Notes: a model not told the origin generated them from the letters alone. 64,000 nucleotides of DNA from Rhizobium sp. J15 (GCF_002531825.1 NZ_NWSX01000008.1:124001-188000); one strand, 5' to 3'; positions 54,606 to 63,788 are shown, counted from the first letter of the stretch. Numbers and translations are program-made.

Positions 54606-55076
54606 TCAGCCCGCCCTTTTAGCCGGGTCGTCGAGCGCGGGATTATAGAACAGCGACAGCGTCAGGCTTTTGGCGATCCGCTCGGCGGTCGCCATGAACC
54701 AGGCCTTGGCCTCCGGCGAGGGGGCGACATCGTCGAGCGTTGCGGCAAACAGCGACAGCCACTTCGGAAAAAGATCAGGCGTCAGGTTCTGAACGCCCGT
54801 GTGCGCCTGCACCGGCTTGCCGCCATAGGCGCCGCTGCGAAAGGCGACGGCCGACCAGAAGCTCTTCATCTTCTGCATATGCTCCGGCCAGCGGCCGGAA
54901 AGCCGCGCGTCGAACACCGGGCCGAGATCGGGATGCTCCAGCACCCGTCCGTAAAAAGTCTCGACCAGCCTATCGATAAAGGCCTCGTCGACGCCCATCG
55001 CCCGCATTTCGGCCTCCGCCTTTTCGCGGATCGCCGCGACATGGGCAGGGCGGCCCTGAATTTCATTGTCCATCAT
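54606..55076 (-). CDS. Group III truncated hemoglobin
   Basis: This 156-aa globin is of the P/group III type. It has the E-helix region PEHMQKMKSFWSAVAFRSGAYGGKPVQAHTGV, where the His in AHTGVQNL matches the proximal heme ligand, then the FPKWLSLFAATL and ERIAKSLTLSLFYN segments. Group III globins bind O2 or NO, and their roles are poorly known. It diverges from mbfA across a 167-base gap with an Irr-type box, so iron control of both is possible. Confidence 0.92.
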   Translation of the reverse strand: MMDNEIQGRPAHVAAIREKAEAEMRAMGVDEAFIDRLVETFYGRVLEHPDLGPVFDARLSGRWPEHMQKMKSFWSAVAFRSGAYGGKPVQAHTGVQNLTPDLFPKWLSLFAATLDDVAPSPEAKAWFMATAERIAKSLTLSLFYNPALDDPAKRAG

Positions 55077-55184
55077 AAACCCCGGCGCCGCATGATGCGG
55101 CGCTCCTCATATAGATGTTTGTGCCGGCGCGCCAAAGCCATGCTTGCGGATTGCGGCAATCTGTCAGCCGGCCCGTCCGTGCAC

Positions 55185-55213
55185 TTGACCGCCATTGGCT
55201 CCTTCTTTAGATT
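55185..55213 (+). promoter_or_regulatory. Sigma-70-type promoter of mbfA
   Basis: TTGACC (55185-55190) and TAGATT (55208-55213) are spaced by 17 bases. The -10 box runs straight into the Irr-type palindrome, so a bound regulator would cover the promoter. Confidence 0.6.
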
Positions 55214-55229
55214 TAGAATAATTCTAAAT
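55211..55229. promoter_or_regulatory. Irr-type iron control element (ICE)
   Basis: ATTTAGAA-TAA-TTCTAAAT is a perfect 8+3+8 palindrome. Its TTTAGAA/TTCTAAA core matches the iron control elements bound by Irr in rhizobia. It overlaps the -10 region of mbfA and lies 15 bases from its ATG, a position expected for repression under low iron. Confidence 0.85.
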
Positions 55230-55243
55230 TATGGAGAATAGTT

Positions 55244-56227
55244 ATGCTGGCGCGATTTTTCAGATCACCGAAACGGTCTTTCGAGTCGCTGTCCGAGCAG
55301 GAGATCCTCGCCCTCGCAATTGCCTCCGAGGAAGACGATGCCCGCATCTATCTTGCCTATGCCGACAGGCTGCGGAACGAATTCCCGGCCTCGGCCAAGG
55401 TTTTCGAAGATATGGCCGAGGTCGAGGATACGCATCGCAAATCCCTGATCGAGATCCATCGCCAGCGTTTTGGCGAGCGCATCCCGCTGATTCGGCGCGA
55501 GCATGTGCAGGGTTTCTACGAACGCAAGCCCGACTGGCTCAGGGCAAACCTTTCGCTCGATGCAATACGGCAGGAAACCGAAGCGATGGAGGATCAGGCA
55601 TACCGTTTCTATATCGAGGCGGCCAAGCAGACCTCGGATGCCTCGACGCGAGAGCTTCTCGGCGATCTCGCGCTCGCCGAACAGGGGCATGAAGATATCG
55701 CCCGCATGCTCGGCGACAAACACACGCCCGAAGACGTCAAGCGCGACGAGGACGAGACGGCGCATCGGCAATTCGTGCTGACCTATGTGCAGCCGGGCCT
55801 TGCCGGTTTGATGGATGGTTCGGTCTCGACGCTGGCGCCGATCTTCGCCGCCGCCTTCGCCACGCAGGACACCTGGCAGACATTCCTTGTCGGTCTTTCC
55901 GCCTCCGTCGGCGCCGGCATCTCGATGGGTTTCACCGAGGCCGCCCATGACGACGGCAAGATCTCCGGCCGGGGTTCGCCCGTCAAACGCGGCCTTGCCT
56001 GCGGCATCATGACGACGCTCGGCGGTCTTGGTCATGCCCTGCCTTACCTGATCCCGCATTTCTGGACCGCGACGATCACCGCCGCCGTCATCGTCTTCTT
56101 CGAACTCTGGGCGATCGCCTTCATCCAGAACCGTTATATGGAAACCCCCTTCCTGCGTGCCGCCTTCCAGGTCGTCCTCGGCGGCAGCCTGGTTCTCGCC
56201 GCCGGTATTCTGATTGGGAATGGGTGA
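55244..56227 (+). CDS. mbfA: Membrane-bound ferritin/iron exporter MbfA (Er-VIT1)
   Basis: This 327-aa protein fuses a ferritin-like erythrin domain (about residues 15-160) with a CCC1/VIT1-type membrane domain (about 175-325). Di-iron ligands are visible: EEDDARIY, AEVEDTHRK, AMEDQAYRFY and AEQGHEDIA (Glu and His). The membrane domain begins GLAGLMDGSVSTLAPIFAAA. Homologues export iron and protect against iron and peroxide. GGAGAA precedes the ATG. The Irr-type box upstream supports control by heme/iron. Confidence 0.95.
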   Translation: MLARFFRSPKRSFESLSEQEILALAIASEEDDARIYLAYADRLRNEFPASAKVFEDMAEVEDTHRKSLIEIHRQRFGERIPLIRREHVQGFYERKPDWLRANLSLDAIRQETEAMEDQAYRFYIEAAKQTSDASTRELLGDLALAEQGHEDIARMLGDKHTPEDVKRDEDETAHRQFVLTYVQPGLAGLMDGSVSTLAPIFAAAFATQDTWQTFLVGLSASVGAGISMGFTEAAHDDGKISGRGSPVKRGLACGIMTTLGGLGHALPYLIPHFWTATITAAVIVFFELWAIAFIQNRYMETPFLRAAFQVVLGGSLVLAAGILIGNG

Positions 56228-56401
56228 GCTGCGGTCGGGCAAAGCCCGAGCAATCGATCCAGCGAATCGATTGCAGCAGCGAACGCCCGGAGCCATGCGA
56301 AGGGCCGGGAGACGGTGCGGCATAGCAATTCTTTATCTTGCGCGAGGGTTCAGCGATCAGCCCTCATCAGGGAGCGCACCCTGCAGCCCCCCAAACAAAA
56401 A

Positions 56402-56419
56402 GGCCGGCTTTCGCCGGCC
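56402..56419. terminator. Bidirectional terminator between mbfA and the transglutaminase-like gene
   Basis: GGCCGGC-TTTC-GCCGGCC is a perfect 7-bp stem with a 4-nt loop. It is flanked by a run of A before and TTTT after, so it can end transcription from either side. It lies about 27 bases from the stop of the minus-strand gene. Confidence 0.8.
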
Positions 56420-56446
56420 CTTTTCCCCACATCCCCCTGGAAATCC

Positions 56447-57064
56447 TCAGCGCAGAGCGCCGACCAGAACGTCGCGGCCGTTTTCGATGGTGACCCAGCG
56501 GCCGGCATTGTAGCTCGACTGGCGCTTGACGAAGGTATATGGCGTCCCGAACCACGGCTTCACGTCGGAAGCGAGATTGTCGAGCACGAAATCGCCTTCG
56601 GCGGTGCGCAGCGTCAGCACGGCATGGCCTTCGCCATCGGGCTTGCGAACGACGGTCATCAGCAGGTCGGCGGCCGGAACACCGCGCTGGATCAGGATGC
56701 GGCGCTTCAGAAGCGCGAAGTCCTCGCAGTCGCCGGCGGTGGTCGGATAGGCCCAGACCTCGTCCTTGCCGTAGATTTCCTTGTCGGTCATCGGGGTGAT
56801 CGTGCGATTGACCGTGGCATTGACCGAACGGACGAGCGACCATTTCGCCGGGTCCATCTCGATCGGGCCGGAATTGCGGTTTGCGCCGCATTCATTGCGA
56901 TGAATCTGACAGAAATCGTAGTGGCCGATCGGTTGGGAAGTGGCATTGCCTGTTACCATGGAAGCATTTCTGCTTGGTGCCGGGATGGCGGCAGTCGCCA
57001 TCGCAAACACGGCCATCATGGCCACGAAGATACCCTTGATCCGCACGCCCGCTCTTCCTCGCAT
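56447..57064 (-). CDS. Transglutaminase-like cysteine peptidase (BTLCP family)
   Basis: This 205-aa protein has a signal peptide (about 1-33) and a transglutaminase-like fold. The catalytic triad is Cys in AGDCEDFALLKR, His in GEGHAVLTL and Asp in FVLDN. This is the bacterial BTLCP family, often linked to adhesion or c-di-GMP signalling (LapG-like) but without the LapD partner here. Two Cys residues in FCQIHRNECG may bond. A CtrA-type box (57078-57092) lies just upstream. Confidence 0.9.
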   Translation of the reverse strand: MRGRAGVRIKGIFVAMMAVFAMATAAIPAPSRNASMVTGNATSQPIGHYDFCQIHRNECGANRNSGPIEMDPAKWSLVRSVNATVNRTITPMTDKEIYGKDEVWAYPTTAGDCEDFALLKRRILIQRGVPAADLLMTVVRKPDGEGHAVLTLRTAEGDFVLDNLASDVKPWFGTPYTFVKRQSSYNAGRWVTIENGRDVLVGALR

Positions 57065-57077
57065 CGCCCCTTAATTA

Positions 57078-57092
57078 TTAACAAAGTGTTAA
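57078..57092 (-). promoter_or_regulatory. CtrA-like binding site
   Basis: TTAACAAAGTGTTAA has the form TTAA-N7-TTAA, the spacing of the alphaproteobacterial CtrA box. It ends 13 bases upstream of the transglutaminase-like gene's ATG, so binding would probably repress or block initiation. Confidence 0.5.
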
Positions 57093-57206
57093 TGGAGAGG
57101 GCCGAGGAGAGTCAATCGTTACTTCTTAGGAGGACCTGGCAACTCGCCGACATGGTTAAAATGCAACGGGACCGGGAACTTGCTTCGGGATGATCGGCGC
57201 CGCCCC

Positions 57207-58031
57207 TCAAGCGGGTTTTTCTATATTTGCCGATGAACGGAGGATGCCTTTGACGGCGCTGACGAGAAGCGCGATGTCGCCGGGGCGGGAAAGGCGGTGG
57301 TCGCCGTCGCGGATGAGGGTCAGCACAACATCGTCGGCGGGAAGATGCTCGACGAGTTTCATTGCATGCTGATGCGGCACGTCGGGGTCTTTCATGCCTT
57401 GGAGGATATGCACCGGGCAGCCCGTCTCGATGATGCCGTCGAGCACCCGGTTGTCGCGGCCGTCCTCGATCAGCGCCTTGGTATAGATGTTCGGTTCCGG
57501 GCTGTATTGCGAGCGCTCTTCGAAATAGCCGCGCTCCGCAAGCGACTTCTTCTCCTTGGCCGTCAGGTGCGGCTCGATCAGTTCGGACGTGAAATCCGGT
57601 GCCGGCGCGATCAGCACCATGCCGTCAAGCTTCGGCCCGCCCTGCCGCGCAAGCTCCTGCGCCAGCCTGAGCGCGATCCAGCCGCCCATCGAGGAGCCGA
57701 CGAGGAGCACGCGCTCGGGCGCGGCATGCCGCAGAACGGCAAGCGCCTCTTCCAGCCAGCGCGAGATCGTTCCGTCGCGGAAGCTGCCGCCCGAAAGTCC
57801 GTGGCCGGAATAGTCGAAACGAATGCAGGCGAGGCCGAGTTCGGCCGCCAGCCCGTCAAGCTCCACCGCCTTGGTGCCACTCATGTCGGAACGGTAGCCG
57901 GACAACCAGACGAGCGACGGCGCGCCGTCGCCAGCTTTTGCCGGGCGGACGAGGAGGGCGATCTCACGCGCCGCTTCGCCCTCGCCGACCGTCAGGAATT
58001 GCGGCGCGGGATGGGGCATCTGATCGGACAT
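57207..58031 (-). CDS. Alpha/beta hydrolase
   Basis: This 274-aa serine hydrolase has the nucleophile elbow VGSSMGGW (Ser near 113), the acid Asp in GMKDPDVPHQHA near 213 and the catalytic His in RDGDHRLSR near 245. The oxyanion region FDYSGHGLSGG is present. Its closest general type is the S9/YcjY-like or palmitoyl-protein-thioesterase-like hydrolases of proteobacteria. No signal peptide is present. Substrate is unknown. It diverges from infC. Confidence 0.9.
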   Translation of the reverse strand: MSDQMPHPAPQFLTVGEGEAAREIALLVRPAKAGDGAPSLVWLSGYRSDMSGTKAVELDGLAAELGLACIRFDYSGHGLSGGSFRDGTISRWLEEALAVLRHAAPERVLLVGSSMGGWIALRLAQELARQGGPKLDGMVLIAPAPDFTSELIEPHLTAKEKKSLAERGYFEERSQYSPEPNIYTKALIEDGRDNRVLDGIIETGCPVHILQGMKDPDVPHQHAMKLVEHLPADDVVLTLIRDGDHRLSRPGDIALLVSAVKGILRSSANIEKPA

Positions 58032-58119
58032 CGGTCAACTCCTGTTGTTTTGGCCTATAAAACAGATTCTTGGCAGGCTGACAGCAGGTGATTTTTCCGC
58101 TAAAGGATGATATCGACTC

Positions 58120-58178
58120 CGTTGCAGCGATGACGAGATACGTTTGTGCACCCTGATCGGGAGCGCGCCGCTGCAACG
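58120..58178 (+). promoter_or_regulatory. infC leader inverted repeat
   Basis: CGTTGCAGCG (58120-58129) and CGCTGCAACG (58169-58178) are perfect 10-base complements separated by 39 bases, just upstream of the infC Shine-Dalgarno (AGGAG, 58194-58198). They could form a leader stem affecting infC translation. Confidence 0.45.
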
Positions 58179-58207
58179 TTCCGAAACAACGCGAGGAGAA
58201 TACGACC

Positions 58208-58744
58208 ATTCGCAGACCTTTTAAGACCGATGCGCCCGTGAAGGACGGCCCGCGCTCGAACCGTGAAATCCGCATTCCCAAAGTTCAGCTGATCGCGGCT
58301 GACGGACAGAACATGGGCATCGTGCCCACCGACCAGGCCTTGAGAATGGCTGAGGAAGCCGGCCTCGATCTCGTCGAGATTTCCCCTAACGCCGAACCGC
58401 CGGTGTGCAAGATCCTCGATTTGGGCAAGCTGAAATATGCCAACCAGAAGAAGGCTGCCGAGGCGCGCAAGAAGCAGAAGATCGTCGAAGTCAAAGAAAT
58501 CAAGATGCGCCCGAACATCGACACCCATGATTATGAGGTGAAGATGAAGGCGATGGGCCGCTTCTTCGATGAAGGCGACAAGGTCAAGGTGACACTGAAG
58601 TTCCGCGGCCGCGAAATGGCCCACCAGGAACTCGGCATGAAGCTTCTGCAGCAGGTCAAGGCCGATACGCTTGAGATCGCCAAGGTGGAAGCCGAGCCCA
58701 AGCTCGAAGGCCGCCAGATGATGATGGTACTGGCGCCGAAGTAA
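58208..58744 (+). CDS. infC: Translation initiation factor IF-3, AUU start
   Basis: This 178-aa two-domain factor prevents premature subunit joining and checks start codons. The N-terminal domain includes [21 protein letters not shown]; a Lys-rich linker follows; the C-terminal domain includes [42 protein letters not shown]. The start is placed at ATT (58208), ten bases after AGGAG, giving the family N-terminus [15 protein letters not shown]. The next in-frame start, GTG at 58238, would drop ten conserved residues. The rare AUU start is known in infC of other bacteria, where IF-3 represses its own synthesis. Confidence 0.92.
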   Translation: MRRPFKTDAPVKDGPRSNREIRIPKVQLIAADGQNMGIVPTDQALRMAEEAGLDLVEISPNAEPPVCKILDLGKLKYANQKKAAEARKKQKIVEVKEIKMRPNIDTHDYEVKMKAMGRFFDEGDKVKVTLKFRGREMAHQELGMKLLQQVKADTLEIAKVEAEPKLEGRQMMMVLAPK

Positions 58745-58768
58745 GCGCCAGATACCCTTTTGCCCAAG

Positions 58769-58790
58769 GCCGTCCGCAAGGGCGGCTTTT
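58769..58790 (+). terminator. Rho-independent terminator of infC
   Basis: GCCGTCC pairs with GGGCGGC (one G-U) across a GCAA tetraloop, followed by TTTT (58787-58790). It ends infC before the rpmI promoter. Confidence 0.8.
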
Positions 58791-58840
58791 GTGCTTTCGG
58801 TAATGTGCATTGGGTCGGCGAAGATTCCTCTCGGGCCCCG

Positions 58841-58869
58841 TTGCACTTTCATGACGCTGCGGTTATAAG
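58841..58869 (+). promoter_or_regulatory. Candidate promoter of rpmI-rplT, with leader
   Basis: TTGCAC (58841-58846) and TATAAG (58864-58869) are spaced by exactly 17 bases. The transcript would have a leader of about 180 bases before rpmI. The rest of the 310-base infC-rpmI gap holds only the infC terminator and this promoter; no gene is seen. Confidence 0.6.
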
Positions 58870-59054
58870 CGCGCGTCCGAACTGACCGGCAGGGCATGCC
58901 GTGGCAGTTTCGAATGCTTGCGGAACGGTTCGTCGCCGATGCCGCAGATCAACAACAAACGCTCCCGCACCTTGTTGCGACGGCCGGAGAACCGGACTGC
59001 GCGAGGAGGGCTTTTTGATGAAGCGCGCAGGGAGGACAGAAACGGAGTAGCAAA

Positions 59055-59258
59055 ATGCCCAAGATGAAGACGAAGTCCTCTGCCAAGAAGCGGTTCAAGA
59101 TCACCGCTACCGGCAAGGTCAAGGCGGCTGCCGCCGGCAAGCGCCATGGCATGATCAAGCGCACGAACAAGTTCATTCGCGATGCACGCGGCACCATGGT
59201 TCTGGCAGAACCCGATGGCCGCAAGGTCGTGAAGAACTATCTGCCGAACGGTCTCTGA
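59055..59258 (+). CDS. rpmI: 50S ribosomal protein L35
   Basis: This 67-aa protein is very basic and starts [32 protein letters not shown], the standard L35 sequence. GGAG lies eight bases before the ATG. It is cotranscribed with rplT 39 bases downstream. The gene pair is preceded by infC in the usual IF3-L35-L20 order, although here a terminator and a promoter separate them. Confidence 0.97.
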   Translation: MPKMKTKSSAKKRFKITATGKVKAAAAGKRHGMIKRTNKFIRDARGTMVLAEPDGRKVVKNYLPNGL

Positions 59259-59297
59259 GACTATTCCGGTAACGCGTTAGATTAAGGAGATCATGAA

Positions 59298-59702
59298 ATG
59301 GCACGTGTAAAAAGAGGCGTCGCTGCCCACGCCAAGCACAAGAAGGTTCTGAAGCAGGCCAAGGGCTTCTACGGCCGTCGCAAGAACACCATCCGTACTG
59401 CCAAGGCTGCCGTCGACCGCGCCAAGCAGTACGCATACCGCGACCGCAAGGTCAACAAGCGCAACTTCCGCGCCCTCTGGATCCAGCGCATCAACGCTGC
59501 CGTCCGCGAATTCGGCCTGACCTATGGCCGCTTCATCGACGGCCTGAACAAGGCTGGTATCGAAGTCGACCGCAAGGTTCTCTCCGACATGGCGATCCAT
59601 GAGCCGGAAGCATTCGGTGCGCTGGTTGCTGCCGCCAAGAAGGCCCTTGAATACCTCAAGGAAACCGGCACGGCTAACGAGTTTGAAGGCGCGGTTCGTT
59701 AA
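59298..59702 (+). CDS. rplT: 50S ribosomal protein L20
   Basis: This 134-aa rRNA-binding assembly protein has the N-terminal basic helix [35 protein letters not shown] and the globular C-terminal domain with [25 protein letters not shown] precedes the ATG. It is somewhat longer than the 117-120 aa E. coli form, with a C-terminal extension [22 protein letters not shown] as seen in other alphaproteobacteria. Confidence 0.97.
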   Translation: MARVKRGVAAHAKHKKVLKQAKGFYGRRKNTIRTAKAAVDRAKQYAYRDRKVNKRNFRALWIQRINAAVREFGLTYGRFIDGLNKAGIEVDRKVLSDMAIHEPEAFGALVAAAKKALEYLKETGTANEFEGAVR

Positions 59703-59738
59703 CCAGCGCTTCCCAAGCTTTGAAGTTATGATTTTGGG

Positions 59739-59778
59739 AAACCCGCGCTGGTTTGGGCTAGTGCGGGTTTTTCTTTCT
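59739..59778 (+). terminator. Terminator of rpmI-rplT
   Basis: AAACCCGC (59739-59746) pairs with GCGGGTTT (59763-59770) across a 16-nt loop and is followed by a T-rich tract. It separates rplT from pheS. Confidence 0.8.
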
Positions 59779-59851
59779 TTATATTCCTTGCGCCGGTCGG
59801 CGCCACCTGCCTCCCGATCCCCCGCCTGATACTGGACGGAAAGAAGTGACA

Positions 59852-60934
59852 ATGTCAGATATCGACCAGCTCAACTCATCGCTGCTCGCGGAAATCGCTG
59901 CTGCCAATGACGAGGCAGCCCTGGAAGCCGTGCGCGTGTCCGCGCTCGGCAAGAAGGGTTCCGTCTCGGAGCTCCTGAAGACGCTCGGCGCCATGACGCC
60001 GGAGGAGCGCCAGACCCGGGGTGCCGCGATCAACGCGCTGAAGAATGCGGTGACGGACGCCATTGCCGAACGCAAGTCGGTGCTGAAGATGGTGGCGGTC
60101 AATGCGCGGCTGAAGGCCGAAACGGTCGATGTCAGCCTGCCGGTGCGATCCTCGCCGGCCGAGCGCGGCCGTATCCATCCGATCAGCCAGATCGTCGACG
60201 AGATCACCGCGATCTTCGCCGACATGGGCTTCTCGATCGCCGAAGGTCCCGATATCGAGACCGATTACTACAATTTCACGGCTCTCAACTTCCCCGAAGG
60301 CCATCCGGCCCGAGAGATGCACGACACCTTCTTCTTCAATCCTGACGAGAACGGTGAGCGCAAGGTGCTGCGCACCCATACCTCGCCGGTGCAGGTGCGC
60401 ACCATGGAAGCGCAGAAGCCGCCGATCCGCATCATCATTCCCGGCAAGACCTACCGCCAGGACTCGGACGCCACGCACTCGCCGATGTTCCACCAGGTCG
60501 AGGGCCTTGTCATCGACAAGAAGGCCAATGTCGCCAACATCCGCTGGGTGCTCGAGGAGTTCTGCAAGACCTTCTTCGAAGTCGACAGCGTGACGATGCG
60601 CTTCCGCCCGTCCTTCTTCCCCTTCACCGAGCCCTCTTTCGAGGTCGATATCCAGTGCGACCGCTCCGGTCCGATCGTCAAGTTCGGCGAAGGCACCGAC
60701 TGGATGGAGATCCTCGGCTGCGGCATGGTCCACCCGAACGTGCTGCGCTATGGCGGCCTCGATCCGGACGAATATCAGGGCTTTGCCTGGGGCATGGGCC
60801 TCGACCGCATCGCCATGCTGAAATACGGCATGCCCGACCTGCGCGACTTCTTCAATGCCGACGTCCGCTGGATGACGCATTACGGCTTCCGCCCGCTCGA
60901 CATGCCGACGCTGTTCGGCGGCCTCAGCGCTTGA
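59852..60934 (+). CDS. pheS: Phenylalanyl-tRNA synthetase alpha subunit
   Basis: This 360-aa class II synthetase subunit has an N-terminal coiled coil (about 1-85). The catalytic core shows motif 2 ([17 protein letters not shown]) and motif 3 ([17 protein letters not shown]), and the Phe pocket [10 protein letters not shown]. It pairs with PheT to make an alpha2-beta2 enzyme charging tRNA-Phe. ATG at 59852 is used; GTG at 59846 is an alternative. GGAAAG is the Shine-Dalgarno. pheT follows after 16 bases. Confidence 0.97.
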   Translation: MSDIDQLNSSLLAEIAAANDEAALEAVRVSALGKKGSVSELLKTLGAMTPEERQTRGAAINALKNAVTDAIAERKSVLKMVAVNARLKAETVDVSLPVRSSPAERGRIHPISQIVDEITAIFADMGFSIAEGPDIETDYYNFTALNFPEGHPAREMHDTFFFNPDENGERKVLRTHTSPVQVRTMEAQKPPIRIIIPGKTYRQDSDATHSPMFHQVEGLVIDKKANVANIRWVLEEFCKTFFEVDSVTMRFRPSFFPFTEPSFEVDIQCDRSGPIVKFGEGTDWMEILGCGMVHPNVLRYGGLDPDEYQGFAWGMGLDRIAMLKYGMPDLRDFFNADVRWMTHYGFRPLDMPTLFGGLSA

Positions 60935-60950
60935 ACGGAGAATTGGAACG

Positions 60951-63374
60951 ATGAAATTCACGCTCTCCTGGCTGAAAGAGCATCTGGAAACGGATGCCAC
61001 GCTCGATGAAATCTGCACCCGCCTCACCGAAATCGGGCTCGAGGTGGAGGATGTCGACGACAAGGCCGCCTTCAAGCCATTCGTCATCGCCAAGGTCCTG
61101 TCGGCGGAAAAACATCCGCAGGCTGATCGCCTGAAGGTGCTGATGGTCGACACCGGCGCCGGCGCGCCGGTCCAGGTCGTCTGCGGCGCTCCGAATGCGC
61201 GCGCCGGCCTCGTCGGCGCCTTCGCCGCACCCGGAACCTATGTTCCTGGTATCGACGTGACCCTTGCCGTCGGCAATATCCGTGGCGTCGAAAGCCGCGG
61301 CATGATGTGCTCCGAAAAGGAACTGCAAATCTCCGACAGTCACGACGGCATCATCGATCTGCCGGACGACGCGCCGGTCGGAAAGAGCTATGCCGCCTAT
61401 GCGCATCTCGACGACCCGGTCATCGAAATCAATCTGACGCCGAACAGGCCGGACTGCACGTCGATCCACGGCATCGCCCGCGATCTCGCCGCTTCAGGCC
61501 TCGGTACGCTGAAGACACGCGCCGCGCCGAGCTTCGCCGTCGACGGTGATACGCCGGTCAAGTTGACGCTCGATCTCGACGATCCGAAACTCTGCCCCGG
61601 TTTTTCGCTTCGCCTCGTGCGTGGCGTCAGGAACGGCCCGAGCCCGCGCTGGATGCAGCAGCGGCTCCTCGCCATCGGCTTGCGCCCCATCAACGCGCTG
61701 GTCGATATCACCAACTACATGACCTTCGATCAGGGCCGGCCGATGCACGTCTTCGATGCCGCCAAGGTCACGGGCAATCTCACCGTCCGCCGCGCCAGGG
61801 AAGGCGAGACCGTGCTGGCGCTCGACCAGCGTGAATATAAGCTCGGTCCGAACAACGTCGTCATATCAGATGAAGACGGCATCGAATCGATCGGCGGCAT
61901 CATGGGCGGCGAACATTCCGGCTGCGACGAGAACACCGTCGACGTGCTGATCGAGTCGGCCCTCTGGGACCCGATGAACATCGCCAAATCGGGCCGCAGC
62001 CTCGGCATCATCACCGATGCCCGATACCGTTTCGAACGCGGCGTCGATCCGGAATATATGGTTCCGGGCCTCGAACGCACGACGGAACTGGTGCTTGAGC
62101 TCTGCGGCGGCACGGCCGCACAGGCCGAGGTCGTCGGTTACAAGGGCTATGAGCCGAAGGTCGTCGATTTCCCCTATTCCGAGGTCACGCGCCTGACGGG
62201 CCTGGAGGTCTCGACGGAGGAAAGCAACGCGATCCTCGCCCGCCTCGGCTTCACGGTTTCCGGCTCCGGCGAACGCGTTTCGGTCTCGGTTCCCTCATGG
62301 CGCCCCGACGTCGACGGCAAGGCCGATCTCGTTGAGGAAGTCATGCGCATCCACGGCGTCGACAATATCAAGCCGGCGCCGCTCGAAAGCCATACCGCCG
62401 TCAACGGCAGGATCCTGACGACGCTGCAGATCCGCACCCGCGCGGCCAAGCGCGCTCTTGCCTCGCGCGGCATGCTGGAGGCCGTCACCTGGTCCTTCAT
62501 TCCGGAGGATCAGGCAAAGCTCTTCGGCGGCGGCTCGGCCGCCCTGAAGCTCGCCAATCCGATCGCCGCCGAGATGTCCGATATGCGCCCCTCGCTGCTG
62601 CCGGGCCTGCTGACGGCTGCGCAGCGCAATGCCGACAAGGGCTATGGCGACGTGGCGATCTTCGAAGTCTCCGGCACCTATGAGAACGACCGGCCGGAAG
62701 GCCAGCGTCGCGTCGCCGGCGGTATCCGCCGCGGCACGGCCTCGCTTTCCGGCGCGGGCCGCATGTGGTCGAACACGGTGAAGGGCGGCGGCAAGCCGGT
62801 CGACGTCTTCGACGCCAAGGCCGATGCGCTTGCCGTCATCGAAGCCTGTGGCCTGCCGATGGGCAATATCCAGATCGAGCAGGGTGGCCCGGAGTGGTAT
62901 CACCCCGGCCGTTCCGGCACGATCAAGATGGGACCGAAAGTCGTGCTCGGCTATTTCGGCGAATTCCATCCGCTGACGCTGGAAGCTCTCGACGTCTCCG
63001 GCGCTCTCTGCGGCTTCGAAGTCTACCTCGATGCCATGGCCGAGCCGAAGAAGAAGGCGACCCGCACCAAGCCGGCGCTCGATCTCTCGCCTTTCCAGGC
63101 GGTCAAGCGCGACTTCGCCTTCGTCGTCGACAAGACGGTCGAAGCCGGCGCCATCATCAAGGCTGCGACCAGCGCCGACCGCAAGCTCGTCACCGGCGTC
63201 AACGTCTTCGATATCTTCGAAGGCGCATCGGTCGGCGAGGGCAAGAAATCGGTGGCGATCGAGGTTCAGATCCAGCCGGTCGAGCGCACGTTGACGGACG
63301 AGGATTTCGAGGCGCTGACGCAGAAGATCGTGGCGAGCGTCACGAAATTTACCGGCGGCGTCCTGAGAAGCTGA
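60951..63374 (+). CDS. pheT: Phenylalanyl-tRNA synthetase beta subunit
   Basis: This 807-aa protein has an N-terminal tRNA-binding OB domain ([26 protein letters not shown], about 40-150), the B3/B4 editing domain (about 200-390), the B5 domain ([17 protein letters not shown], about 405-470), the catalytic-like core and the C-terminal ferredoxin-fold anticodon-binding domain ([19 protein letters not shown], about 715-805). GGAGAATTGG precedes the ATG. A strong bidirectional terminator follows. Confidence 0.97.
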   Translation: MKFTLSWLKEHLETDATLDEICTRLTEIGLEVEDVDDKAAFKPFVIAKVLSAEKHPQADRLKVLMVDTGAGAPVQVVCGAPNARAGLVGAFAAPGTYVPGIDVTLAVGNIRGVESRGMMCSEKELQISDSHDGIIDLPDDAPVGKSYAAYAHLDDPVIEINLTPNRPDCTSIHGIARDLAASGLGTLKTRAAPSFAVDGDTPVKLTLDLDDPKLCPGFSLRLVRGVRNGPSPRWMQQRLLAIGLRPINALVDITNYMTFDQGRPMHVFDAAKVTGNLTVRRAREGETVLALDQREYKLGPNNVVISDEDGIESIGGIMGGEHSGCDENTVDVLIESALWDPMNIAKSGRSLGIITDARYRFERGVDPEYMVPGLERTTELVLELCGGTAAQAEVVGYKGYEPKVVDFPYSEVTRLTGLEVSTEESNAILARLGFTVSGSGERVSVSVPSWRPDVDGKADLVEEVMRIHGVDNIKPAPLESHTAVNGRILTTLQIRTRAAKRALASRGMLEAVTWSFIPEDQAKLFGGGSAALKLANPIAAEMSDMRPSLLPGLLTAAQRNADKGYGDVAIFEVSGTYENDRPEGQRRVAGGIRRGTASLSGAGRMWSNTVKGGGKPVDVFDAKADALAVIEACGLPMGNIQIEQGGPEWYHPGRSGTIKMGPKVVLGYFGEFHPLTLEALDVSGALCGFEVYLDAMAEPKKKATRTKPALDLSPFQAVKRDFAFVVDKTVEAGAIIKAATSADRKLVTGVNVFDIFEGASVGEGKKSVAIEVQIQPVERTLTDEDFEALTQKIVASVTKFTGGVLRS

Positions 63375-63394
63375 TCTTTCGGATCTTTGACGAG

Positions 63395-63430
63395 AATAAA
63401 AGACCGGCTGCGAAGGCAGCCGGTCTTTTC
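63395..63430. terminator. Bidirectional terminator after pheT
   Basis: A perfect 11-bp stem (63401-63411 with 63416-63426, arms AGACCGGCTGC/GCAGCCGGTCT) with a GAAG loop is flanked by A-rich DNA before and TTTTC after. It serves pheT and the facing minus-strand gene. Confidence 0.88.
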
Positions 63431-63788
63431 ATCTGTGCAGATGGTACAGCTTGCTGACGATCACCCAGCGGCCTTCAATCTTCAGCAGTGAGAGGTAGTC
63501 GGTAAAGCGCATGCCCGCGAAGTCGTCGGTGACCTTGACGCTTGCCGCGTCGCCTTCGACATCGACGTTCTGGATGTCCATGAAGGGCTGTGTGCCGGGC
63601 GGGGCCGGTTCCTCCGCCAGGATCGCGGCGATGAACTCGTCCCGGGTCAGCCATTCGACGGCATTCTGGTAATAGCCGATAATCGAGCTTTGCGGGTGAA
63701 AGGCCTTCTTCAAGGCTGCCGCATTGGCGAAGGCCATGCCTTCGACATAGAGATGAACCGTCTGTTCGACCGCCTGCCTGTCCGACAT
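63429..63788 (-). CDS. NTF2/SnoaL-like (putative lumazine-binding type) protein
   Basis: This 119-aa protein has the cone-like alpha+beta fold pattern of NTF2-like proteins: QAVEQTVHLYVEGMAFANAAALKKAFHPQSSIIGYYQNAVEWLTRDEFIAAI, then strands DIQNVDVEGDAASVKVTDDFAGMRFTDYLSLLKIEGRWVIVSKLYH. It fits the Lumazine_bd_2 (PF12893) group. Function is unknown. GGAG lies before the ATG at 63788. It is read in the same direction as the aldo/keto reductase fragment, beyond that gene's stem. Confidence 0.85.
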   Translation of the reverse strand: MSDRQAVEQTVHLYVEGMAFANAAALKKAFHPQSSIIGYYQNAVEWLTRDEFIAAILAEEPAPPGTQPFMDIQNVDVEGDAASVKVTDDFAGMRFTDYLSLLKIEGRWVIVSKLYHLHR

